Positions 34,168-42,193 of a stretch of DNA of 64,000 nt are shown piece by piece. Both the position numbers and the translations under genes were made by a program. The notes beneath the pieces are model-generated. The model made no database searches. It had not been told where the DNA came from and was given only the letters and a program-made list of their open reading frames with translations. The first letter of the stretch is position 1. The number at the start of each line of letters is the position of its first letter. This stretch comes from Mycolicibacterium sp. CR10. GTDB lineage: Bacteria > Actinomycetota > Actinomycetes > Mycobacteriales > Mycobacteriaceae. The stretch is taken from NCBI RefSeq assembly GCF_005222675.1, contig NZ_STGE01000013.1:1-64000 (forward strand), read 5' to 3'.

Positions 34168-35841
34168 ATGGCGACACCGACGAAGATCCAGAAGATGCTG
34201 AACGAGGGCAAGACCGGTCTGCGGCCCGTCGACGACATCCCCCCGCTGAAACGGCTACTTCCTCTGGGCATCCAGCATGTGCTGGCCATGTACGCCGGCG
34301 CGGTCGCGGTGCCGCTGATCGTCGGCGGCGCGATGGTGGGCGCCGGCCAACTCGAGCAGTCCGACATCGTGCACCTGATCATGGCCGACCTGTTCGTGGC
34401 CGGAATCGCGACCATCATCCAGGCCGTCGGGTTCTGGCGGTTCGGCGTGCGGCTGCCGCTGATGCAGGGTGTGACGTTCGCCGCGGTCGGCCCGATGATC
34501 ACCATCGGCCTCAACCACGGCGTCACCACGATCTACGGTTCGGTGATCGCCTGCGGGCTGTTCATGATGCTGCTCGCTCCGGTGTTCGGCAAGCTGATCC
34601 GCTTCTTCCCGCCGCTGGTCACCGGGACGATCATCCTGATCATTGGGGTGTCGTTGATGCGGGTGGCCGCCGGGTGGTTCGGCGGCGGCACCGCCACCGG
34701 CGCTGACTTCGGTTCACCGTCGGCGATCGGCCTGGGATTCTTCACCCTCGCGATGATCATCACGATCGAGAGGTTCGCGCCGGAAAGCCTGCGGCGGGTG
34801 TCGATCCTGCTCGGGCTCACCATCGGCACCATCGTCGCGATTCCGTTCGGCATGACCACCTGGGACCACATGGGCGACTACGACTGGTTCGGTGTGGTCA
34901 CGCCGTTCCAGTTCGGATTGCCGACATTCGAGATCAGCTCGATCATCGCCCTGCTCATCGTCGGGATCGTGATCATGACCGAGACGACGGGTGACATCGT
35001 GGCCGTCGGCGAGATCGTCGACGAGAAGATCACGCCGCGCAAGCTCGCCGACGGGTTGCGCGCCGACGGTTTGGGCACCGTCATCGGAGGGGTGTTCAAC
35101 ACGTTCCCGTACACGGCGTTCGCGCAGAACGTCGGCCTTGTCGCGATCACCGGAGTGCGCACCCGTCACGTCGCGACCGTCGCGGGCATCATCCTGGTGC
35201 TGCTTGGCCTGCTGCCGAAAATGGCGGCGGTCGTGGAAGGCATCCCGCTGCCGGTGCTCGGCGGCGCCGGTGTCGCGCTGTTCGGCATGGTCGCGGCCAG
35301 CGGTATCCGCACGCTGACCAAGGTCAAGTTCACCAACACCAACATCCTGGTCGTGGCGATCTCGGTCGGCGTGGCCATGCTGACCGAGGCCAAGCTGTAC
35401 TACACCGACCGGTCGCTGTCGGATACACCGGTGAACGTGGCGCTGGACCTCTACCACCAGTTCCCCGACTGGTTCCAGACGATATTCCACTCCGGGATCT
35501 CGGCCGGTGCGATCGCGGCGATCGTGCTGAACCTGCTGCTGAACACCGGAAGCCGGGACGAGACGGCTGAGGGCGACCTGGCCGCACACGATGCGCCGCG
35601 CGGGGCGCTGCCCGACCCGCTGGAGGCGCTGCGGGCCGCGGACCCGTCGACGCCGCCGGACGAGCTGGAGGCCTTGGCGCAGAAGCGCCCCGAGCTGCAC
35701 ACGATCATCGTCACCAACCCCGCGACCTACGTGTCGACGTGCGACTGGATCAAGGAGCAGGGCAACCCGCAGGTCGACCAGGTGTACCAGAAGTGGGACG
35801 AGGTGACCGAGGGTCGATTCTCGAAACGCAGCCGCGAGTAG
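34168..35841 (+). CDS. NCS2 purine/xanthine-uracil permease with C-terminal LRV-like domain
   Basis: The 557-residue protein has a full NCS2 transporter (about 25-460) with LGIQHVLAMYAG in TM1, the TM8 Glu in MTETTGDIVAVGE and the NAT signature QNVGLVAITG in TM10. It is a proton-coupled importer of xanthine, uric acid or uracil. After TM14 about 95 extra residues follow. Residues 489-541 (AADPSTPPDELEALAQKRPE, then TNPATYVSTCDWIKEQG) look like one unit of the actinobacterial leucine-rich-variant domain. That fusion is unusual for a permease. Confidence 0.87.
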   Translation: MATPTKIQKMLNEGKTGLRPVDDIPPLKRLLPLGIQHVLAMYAGAVAVPLIVGGAMVGAGQLEQSDIVHLIMADLFVAGIATIIQAVGFWRFGVRLPLMQGVTFAAVGPMITIGLNHGVTTIYGSVIACGLFMMLLAPVFGKLIRFFPPLVTGTIILIIGVSLMRVAAGWFGGGTATGADFGSPSAIGLGFFTLAMIITIERFAPESLRRVSILLGLTIGTIVAIPFGMTTWDHMGDYDWFGVVTPFQFGLPTFEISSIIALLIVGIVIMTETTGDIVAVGEIVDEKITPRKLADGLRADGLGTVIGGVFNTFPYTAFAQNVGLVAITGVRTRHVATVAGIILVLLGLLPKMAAVVEGIPLPVLGGAGVALFGMVAASGIRTLTKVKFTNTNILVVAISVGVAMLTEAKLYYTDRSLSDTPVNVALDLYHQFPDWFQTIFHSGISAGAIAAIVLNLLLNTGSRDETAEGDLAAHDAPRGALPDPLEALRAADPSTPPDELEALAQKRPELHTIIVTNPATYVSTCDWIKEQGNPQVDQVYQKWDEVTEGRFSKRSRE

Positions 35842-35854
35842 GCCGCACGGACGT

Positions 35855-35910
35855 CGAGACTGCGGGCAGATCGCGTTCCGACGGAAAAACGCGATCTGTG
35901 GGCAGTCTCG
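35855..35910. terminator. Composite hairpin between convergent permease and GntR genes
   Basis: Outer arms CGAGACTGC/GCAGTCTCG and inner arms CAGATCGCG/CGCGATCTG are each 9 bp, separated by a symmetric GGG/TGG internal loop. TTCCG-A-CGGAA sits within the apex. It ends 2 bp before the GntR stop. It is likely a bidirectional terminator. Confidence 0.75.
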
Positions 35911-35912
35911 GC

Positions 35913-36608
35913 TCAGTGCGCCAGCGGCACCGTGAGCTCGAGGTCGGCCTCGGGGCCGGGTGTCCCACCCAGGGCGCCGACGAGGCGTTCCCGCGCCCGG
36001 CTGAGGTGAATGTCCAGCAGGGCGGCCGCGCCGGCCCCGTCGCCTGCACCGACGAGGTCGAGCAGTCCATCGTGTTCGGCGGTGATCATCTTGGTGTCCA
36101 ACAGATGTCGGCCCTGCACCTGGGCCATGCACAGGGTGACCTCCGAGGCCAGCGAACGGTACAGCCTGCTGGTGCGCACACTGCCGATCCCGTCGATGAG
36201 CGCGGTGTGAAAAGCCATGTCGGGCTTGACCACCGAGAACGCCGAGCTGTCCGGGGCGGCCTTGATCTCGGTGTTGGCCTCCCGGGTACCGGCCGGCACC
36301 AATCGCTTGATGGCCAACTGGCGCAGCACCTCTGATTCGATCGTCGCTCGGGTGCGGTAGATGTCGCGGACGTCCTCGGGCCCGAGTCGACGGACCCGCG
36401 CGGTCTTGTGATTGGGCCGCTCGAGCAACATGTCGCCGACAAGCTTTTCGATGGCGGCTTTCGCGGTAGGTCGCGCGACGTCGAAGCGTGTCGCCACGTC
36501 GGTCTCGGTCAGCGCCGTCCCCGGCAGCAGTTCGCCACCGAGGATCGCGTCGCGCAGGTTGTCGGCGATGGCGTCGACGACGGACACCACCCGGATTCCG
36601 CTGGGCAT
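35913..36608 (-). CDS. GntR/FadR-type (FCD) regulator, probable lactate regulator
   Basis: The 231-residue protein has an N-terminal winged HTH (10-75, ATRFDVARPTAKAAIEKLVGD) and a helical FCD effector domain (95-220) with EHDGLLDLVGAGDGAGAAALLDIHL near the end. I chose the ATG at 36608, as the preceding codons of the longer frame lie in the operator region. It is divergent from the lactate permease, so an LldR-like role is likely, with lactate or pyruvate as effector (inference). Confidence 0.83.
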   Translation of the reverse strand: MPSGIRVVSVVDAIADNLRDAILGGELLPGTALTETDVATRFDVARPTAKAAIEKLVGDMLLERPNHKTARVRRLGPEDVRDIYRTRATIESEVLRQLAIKRLVPAGTREANTEIKAAPDSSAFSVVKPDMAFHTALIDGIGSVRTSRLYRSLASEVTLCMAQVQGRHLLDTKMITAEHDGLLDLVGAGDGAGAAALLDIHLSRARERLVGALGGTPGPEADLELTVPLAH

Positions 36609-36675
36609 TCGTCCACAATACGGATCGATCACCTGGCAGGTCTACTTGGCAATCATGTGTACTTGCTAGACAATT

Positions 36676-36703
36676 TATGGTGATGTGTGTCACGATCATC
36701 ACC
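36676..36703. promoter_or_regulatory. Candidate lctP promoter and operator
   Basis: TATGGT (36676-36681) fits a -10 for the plus strand. GGTGATG-N11-CATCACC (36679-36703) is a perfect 7-bp inverted repeat overlapping it, suiting GntR repression. The permease start is 34 bp further on with its own ribosome site. Confidence 0.4.
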
Positions 36704-36737
36704 ACCACCCGCCCACATCACCCGAGAAGGTCGTCCG

Positions 36738-38402
36738 ATGGCCCAGTTCCAGCAGCTCCTCGACCCCGCCGCGGGGTCCCTTGTCTTCTCCGCGGTTCTT
36801 GCCGCGGTACCCCTGACATCACTGTTCGTCATGCTCGGCATCCTGAAGTGGCCCGCGTACCGCGCCGCGTTGGTCAGCCTGGCGATGTCAGTGGTGCTGG
36901 CGGTCGCCGTCTGGCGAATGCCGGTGCTCCAAGCCACCAGCGCGACCCTCGAAGGCGCGCTCTACGGCGTCTTCCCGATCCTGTGGATCCTCATCAACGC
37001 CATCTGGCTGTACCGCCTCACCGAGGTGACGGGCTGGTTCGCGGTGCTCGGCGACAAGATCCGGTCGATTTCCGACGACCAACGGATCCAGGCGATCCTG
37101 ATCGCGTTCTGCTTCGGCGCGCTGCTCGAGTCGCTGGCCGGGTTCGGCGCGCCGGTGGCGATCTCCGCGGCGATGCTGATGGCCGCCGGGATGAAGCCCG
37201 TCAAAGCGGCGGTGGTCTCGCTGCTTGCCAACACCGCGCCCGTGGCATTCGGGGCGATGGCCGCACCGATCATCACCCTGAGCTCGGTGACGGGCCTGGA
37301 CCTGCACACGCTGTCGCAGATGGCGGGACGCCAGACCCCGTTCGTCGCGGTGTTCGTGCCGTTCATCCTGGTGTTCCTGGTCGATGGACGCCGGGGTCTG
37401 CGGGAGACGTGGGCGGTGGCGCTCGTCGCGGGCGTGACCTTCGGCCTGGCACAGTTCGTCACGTCGAACTTCATCGCCGTCGAGATCACCGACATCGTCG
37501 CCGCCGTCGTCACCGTCGCCGCGGTCCTGGTGGCAGTGCGAATCCTGAAGCCGGCGAGCTCCACACCCACTGACATCGAGGAGCCCGAGGGCATTTCGGG
37601 ACCGCCGCCGCGCGACACCGGCACCACCGTCGTCCGGCCGGTCAGCACTGAGGCACCGGCTAAGCGCTCGACCCTCGGTGCGCTCGCGCCGTATCTGATC
37701 ATCATCGGCGTGTTCAGCATCAGCCAATTGCCCGTCGTGAAGCCGTGGTTGGCCGCCCACGGCAGCTGGATCTTCCACTGGCCGGGGCTCGACATCGTGG
37801 ACGCCACCGGAAAACCGTTGTCCGCGCAGACCTTCAAGCTCGACCATCTCAAGGCCACCGGCACCCTGCTCCTGCTGTCCGGGCTGCTCGTGATGGGCAT
37901 GTACCGGATCTCGCCACGGGAGGCGGTGCGCGTCTACCGCGACACCCTGGTCACCCTGCGGTACACCATCGTGACGGTATCCGCCGTGCTGGCGCTGGCG
38001 TTCGTCATGAACCTCTCGGGGCAGACCCAGAGCCTGGGCTTTGCACTGGCCTCCGCCGGTGGGCTGTTCGCACTGCTGTCACCCCTGATCGGCTGGATCG
38101 GTGTGGCCATCACCGGGTCGGACACCTCGTCGAACTCGCTGTTCGGCCTTCTGCAGGCCACCGCGGCGGATCAAGCAGGACTGAGCCAGGTACTGATGGC
38201 GGCAACGAACTCCTCGGCCGGTGTCCTGGGCAAGATGCTCTCGCCACAGAACCTCGCCGTTGCCGCCGCGGCCGTCGGCATGGTGGGCCGCGAAGGAGAG
38301 ATCTTCCGCAAGCTCATCGGCTGGAGCCTCGGCATGCTGGCGGTGTTCACGGTCTTCGTCTACCTGCAGTCCACCGACGTCCTCGGCTGGATGGTGCCCT
38401 GA
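36738..38402 (+). CDS. lctP: L-lactate/glycolate permease family transporter
   Basis: The ATG at 36738 has GAGAAGG about 8 nt upstream and gives 554 residues. It has twelve or more hydrophobic segments with LctP signatures such as GFGAPVAISAAML, NTAPVAFGAMAAPI and ITGSDTSSNSLFG. The family imports lactate with protons. The next gene, a D-lactate dehydrogenase, starts 1 bp after its stop, so the module imports and oxidises lactate. A central loop around 290-325 is hydrophilic. Confidence 0.92.
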   Translation: MAQFQQLLDPAAGSLVFSAVLAAVPLTSLFVMLGILKWPAYRAALVSLAMSVVLAVAVWRMPVLQATSATLEGALYGVFPILWILINAIWLYRLTEVTGWFAVLGDKIRSISDDQRIQAILIAFCFGALLESLAGFGAPVAISAAMLMAAGMKPVKAAVVSLLANTAPVAFGAMAAPIITLSSVTGLDLHTLSQMAGRQTPFVAVFVPFILVFLVDGRRGLRETWAVALVAGVTFGLAQFVTSNFIAVEITDIVAAVVTVAAVLVAVRILKPASSTPTDIEEPEGISGPPPRDTGTTVVRPVSTEAPAKRSTLGALAPYLIIIGVFSISQLPVVKPWLAAHGSWIFHWPGLDIVDATGKPLSAQTFKLDHLKATGTLLLLSGLLVMGMYRISPREAVRVYRDTLVTLRYTIVTVSAVLALAFVMNLSGQTQSLGFALASAGGLFALLSPLIGWIGVAITGSDTSSNSLFGLLQATAADQAGLSQVLMAATNSSAGVLGKMLSPQNLAVAAAAVGMVGREGEIFRKLIGWSLGMLAVFTVFVYLQSTDVLGWMVP

Positions 38403-38403
38403 C

Positions 38404-41256
38404 ATGCCCGTCACCACCGGGGCGCTCACTGAGGCGCTCATCGCGGCCACGGGCGACGCCACCCGCGTCGGGGTCGGGGCCCTGGACCGCCACGCCGCCG
38501 CCCACGACGCGTCGCATTTCCTGCTCACCCCGCGGGTCGTCGTCACAGCTCGCGACGCGGCAGAGGTCGGGCGACTGTTCGCGGTCAGCGCCCGGCACGG
38601 CGTGCCGCTGACGCTGCGTGCGGGCGGCACCAGCCTCTCGGGTCAGTCGGTGACCGACGGCATCCTCGTCGACGTCCGGAAGGGCTTTCGCACCTGCCGG
38701 GTGCTCGACGGGGGCGCCCGGATCCGGACCCAGCCGGGGGTGACGGTCCGCCGACTGAACACCGAACTCGCGGCCTACGGACGCAAGATCGGGCCGGACC
38801 CGGCGAGCGAGGTCGCGTGCACCATCGGTGGCGTGGTCGCCAACAACTCCAGCGGCATGGCCTGCGGCACCATCGAGAACACCTATCGCACAATTGATTC
38901 CATGACGGTGGTGCTGCCATCGGGCACCGTCGTCGACACCGGTGCCGCCGATGCGGATGCCCGGCTGCGCCACGATGAGCCGGAGATCTTCGCGGGACTG
39001 CTGCGGCTGCGGGACCGGGTGCGCTCTGATCCCGCCTCGGTGTCGACGGTGCAGCGGCAGTTCGCGATGAAGAACACGATGGGCTACGGCCTGAACTCGT
39101 TCCTGGACTTCGACGGACCGAGCCAGATCCTGGCCCACCTGGTCGTCGGCAGCGAGGGGACGCTGGGCTTCGTCGCCGAGGTGACGCTGCGGACCGTGCC
39201 GGTGCGTGGGCACACCGCCACCGCACTTCTCGTCTTCGACGACCTCGGGGCGGCCAACCGCGCCCTTCCCGCACTCGTCGAGACCGGCGCCGCCACGGTC
39301 GAACTGATGGACGCCCGCTCCCTGCGGGTGGGCCAGCAGTTGCCCGATCAGCCGCCGCAGATCGCAGCGATCGATGTGGTCGATCACGCTGCGCTGCTTG
39401 TCGAGTACCAGTCCACCGACGGCGACGAACTCGACGCGCTCACCGCGACCGCGACGCCGGTACTTGCGAATCTCGGGCTGCGCGAGGCGCCCGCGTTGAC
39501 TCGTGACGCGACGACGGCCGGCCGGCTGTGGAAACTCCGTAAGGGGCTGTACGCCTCCGTCGCCGGCGCACGGGAATCCGGGACCACCGCCCTGCTCGAG
39601 GACGTCGTGGTGCCCGTCGACCTGCTGGCCGATACTTGCTCGGGGCTCGGCGAGTTGTTCGACCGGTACCGGTACCGCGATTCGGTGATCTTCGGACACG
39701 CGAAAGACGGCAACATCCACTTCCTGCTCACCGACAGGTTCGCCGAGGACGAGTCACAGAGCCGATACTCGGACTTCACCGAGGACATGGTGGATCTGGT
39801 TCTCGCGCAGGGTGGTTCACTCAAGGCCGAGCACGGCACCGGCCGGGTGATGGCGCCGTATGTCCGCCGCCAGTACGGCGACGAGCTCTACGCCGTCATG
39901 GTCGAGCTCAAGCGGTTGATCGATCCGTCCGGGCTGCTCAATCCGGGGGTGCTGCTCGACGACGACCCGCAGGCGCATCTGCGGCACATCAAGGTGACTC
40001 CGACCGTCGAGGCCGAAGTGGACCGCTGCGTGGAGTGCGGGTTCTGCGAACCGGTCTGCCCGAGCCGCGATCTCACGTTGACTCCCCGTCAACGCATCGT
40101 GGTGCGCCGCGCCATCGCGTCGGCCGAGCTCGCCGGAGACTGCACGCTTGCCGCCGAACTGTCGGCGTCCTACGACTATGCCGGCGTGCAGACCTGCGCG
40201 GTCGACGGCATGTGCGCCACGGCGTGCCCCGTGCTGATCAACACCGGTGATCTGGTCCGCAGGCTGCGTGCCGAGGATCGCGGCCCGCTGGCCGACCGGG
40301 GTTGGGCGCTGGCGGCTAAACACTGGAGCGGGGCGAGCAGGGCGGCGGGCGCGGCATTGACCGCCGCTGCGGCGGTGCCGGCGGCGCTTCCCGTCACCGC
40401 GAGCCGCGCCGCGCGCGCGGTGGCAGGCACCGATCTGGTTCCGCAGTGGTCGGCCGACCTACCCCGGGGTGGACGCCGCAGGCAGCGGCCCACTCCCACC
40501 GCAGAACCCGACATCGTGTATCTGCCGGCCTGCGTCAACGCGATGTTCGGCGCCGACGGCGGCAACGCCGCCAGCGGGGTTCAGGACGGATTCGAAAAGC
40601 TCTGCGCGCTGGTAGGTCTCACGCTCGCGGTGCCCGACGGCATCGACTCGCTGTGTTGCGGCACGCCGTGGTCATCCAAGGGCATGGCCACCGGTTACCG
40701 CACCATGAGCGAGCGCACCACCGCAGCCGTGGTCGCGGCCAGCCGGGACGGGACACTGCCGGTGGTGTGTGACGCGTCGAGTTGCACCGAGGGGCTGGTC
40801 AAGATGCTCCGGAAGTCGGCTCCGCACGTGCGGGTGGTCGACGCGGTGACCGTGATCCGCGAACGCGTGCTGCCGCTGCTGGGCGATCTCCCGAAGATGG
40901 CCTCGGTGACGGTCCACCCGACCTGTTCGTCGTCACAGCTGGGCACCACCGAGGATCTGCTGGCCATCGCGCGTGAGATCGCCGATGACGTTGTGGTTCC
41001 CGCTGACTGGGGCTGCTGCGGCTTCGCGGGTGACCGCGGCATGCTGCACCCCGAACTGACGGCGTCCGCCACCTCGCAGCAAGCCGCCCAGGTCCGTGCC
41101 CACCCGACGTCGGCCCATGCCTCGTGCAACCGCACCTGCGAGATGGCGATGACGCGGGCGACGGGTTCGCCCTATCGCCACATCGTGGAGATCCTCGCCG
41201 ACGTCGCGGGGAAGGTCAGCGCCGGCGTTCGGCCAGGGCCCGCAGAAAGAACGTGA
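38404..41256 (+). CDS. FAD- and Fe-S-containing D-lactate dehydrogenase-type oxidoreductase
   Basis: The 950-residue protein has an FAD-binding PCMH domain (about 35-215, TLRAGGTSLSGQSV), a FAD-oxidase C-terminal domain (255-530, HAKDGNIHFLLTD and LKAEHGTGRVMAPYVRRQYG) and an Fe-S region. Cys542, 545, 548 and 552 (CVECGFCEPVCP) form one 4Fe-4S site. The second, CAVDGMCATACP, has Asp in the second position, common in this family as I remember. Two CCG domains (LCCGTPWSSKG, WGCCGFAGDRG) end it. It feeds electrons from D-lactate to quinones. Its last 41 bp overlap pruB. Confidence 0.9.
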   Translation: MPVTTGALTEALIAATGDATRVGVGALDRHAAAHDASHFLLTPRVVVTARDAAEVGRLFAVSARHGVPLTLRAGGTSLSGQSVTDGILVDVRKGFRTCRVLDGGARIRTQPGVTVRRLNTELAAYGRKIGPDPASEVACTIGGVVANNSSGMACGTIENTYRTIDSMTVVLPSGTVVDTGAADADARLRHDEPEIFAGLLRLRDRVRSDPASVSTVQRQFAMKNTMGYGLNSFLDFDGPSQILAHLVVGSEGTLGFVAEVTLRTVPVRGHTATALLVFDDLGAANRALPALVETGAATVELMDARSLRVGQQLPDQPPQIAAIDVVDHAALLVEYQSTDGDELDALTATATPVLANLGLREAPALTRDATTAGRLWKLRKGLYASVAGARESGTTALLEDVVVPVDLLADTCSGLGELFDRYRYRDSVIFGHAKDGNIHFLLTDRFAEDESQSRYSDFTEDMVDLVLAQGGSLKAEHGTGRVMAPYVRRQYGDELYAVMVELKRLIDPSGLLNPGVLLDDDPQAHLRHIKVTPTVEAEVDRCVECGFCEPVCPSRDLTLTPRQRIVVRRAIASAELAGDCTLAAELSASYDYAGVQTCAVDGMCATACPVLINTGDLVRRLRAEDRGPLADRGWALAAKHWSGASRAAGAALTAAAAVPAALPVTASRAARAVAGTDLVPQWSADLPRGGRRRQRPTPTAEPDIVYLPACVNAMFGADGGNAASGVQDGFEKLCALVGLTLAVPDGIDSLCCGTPWSSKGMATGYRTMSERTTAAVVAASRDGTLPVVCDASSCTEGLVKMLRKSAPHVRVVDAVTVIRERVLPLLGDLPKMASVTVHPTCSSSQLGTTEDLLAIAREIADDVVVPADWGCCGFAGDRGMLHPELTASATSQQAAQVRAHPTSAHASCNRTCEMAMTRATGSPYRHIVEILADVAGKVSAGVRPGPAERT

Positions 41257-42190
41257 GGTTCGCAGGGCGTTCCGCGAGTCGCCGGACGAAGTAGCCGTAC
41301 CACTGGGTGCCGAACGGTACGTAGACCCGCACGTGATTGCCCTCCAGTCCATCCGAGCCGGCCAACCGGCGCTGCTCGGCATCGCGGATGCCGTACAGCA
41401 TCTGATACTCGAAATCATCGACGCTGCGGCTGTATTCGCGAACCAGCGCGGGCACAGCAGCGATGATCTCGGGATCATGGGAGGCCACCATCGGATAGCC
41501 GCTGCCTGCCATCAGGATGCGCAGGCACTGCAGGTAGGAGGACGTGACGTCGTCGCGGTCACGGAAGGCGACCGCCGCCGGTTCGTCATAGGCGCCCTTG
41601 CACAACCGGATTCGCGCGCCGGAGGCGGCGAACTCGGCGCAGTCGGCGCGCGACCGCTTCAGGTAGGCCTGCAACACCGTGCCCACCCAGTCGAAGTCGA
41701 CGCGCAGGTCGCGCACGATCGACAGCGTCGAGTCGGTGGTGGTGTGGTCCTCGGCGTCGACCGTCACCCATACCCCTGCGCGCTGCGCGCGTTCGCAGAT
41801 CGCGCGCGCGTTCTCCAGCGCGATCTTCTCCCCGTCTCGGGGCAGCGCCTGCCCCAGCGCGGACAACTTCAGCGACACCTCGAGGGGGCGCACCGCACCC
41901 GGTGCCTCACCGTGGGTCTCCAGCGCCTCCAGGAGACCGACGTAGGCCTCGACCGTCGCCTCGGCCGCGTCGGCGTCGGTGACGTCCTCGCCGAGGTAGT
42001 CGATCGACACCAGCCGACGCGAATCCCTCAGCTGCTCCACCGAATGCATCACATCAGCGGTGCTCTCCCCCGGGACGAAGCGGTGCACCACCTCGCGGGT
42101 CATCGGCAACCGCTCGGCGGTCCGTCGCAGACCGTCCTGTTTGGCCGCGGCCAGGATCACCGGCCGGGCGACGCGTCCGAAGAAGCCCAT
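41216..42190 (-). CDS. pruB: Proline dehydrogenase
   Basis: The 324-residue FAD-dependent (beta-alpha)8 enzyme has SLKLSALGQ, VWVTVDAEDHTTTDSTL, RIRLCKGAYDEP and YQMLYGIRDAEQRR followed by RVYVPFGTQWYGYFVRRLAE, all ProDH signatures. It oxidises proline to pyrroline-5-carboxylate, which PruA uses. It begins 3 bp after the pruA stop. Its 3' end overlaps the convergent D-lactate dehydrogenase gene by 41 bp. Confidence 0.94.
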   Translation of the reverse strand: MGFFGRVARPVILAAAKQDGLRRTAERLPMTREVVHRFVPGESTADVMHSVEQLRDSRRLVSIDYLGEDVTDADAAEATVEAYVGLLEALETHGEAPGAVRPLEVSLKLSALGQALPRDGEKIALENARAICERAQRAGVWVTVDAEDHTTTDSTLSIVRDLRVDFDWVGTVLQAYLKRSRADCAEFAASGARIRLCKGAYDEPAAVAFRDRDDVTSSYLQCLRILMAGSGYPMVASHDPEIIAAVPALVREYSRSVDDFEYQMLYGIRDAEQRRLAGSDGLEGNHVRVYVPFGTQWYGYFVRRLAERPANLTFFLRALAERRR

Positions 42191-42193
42191 GGC

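Noticed and set aside
34714..36708. 664-codon minus-strand frame opposite the purine permease
   Set aside because: It spans the antisense of the permease and a different frame of the GntR gene; no domain can be recognised.
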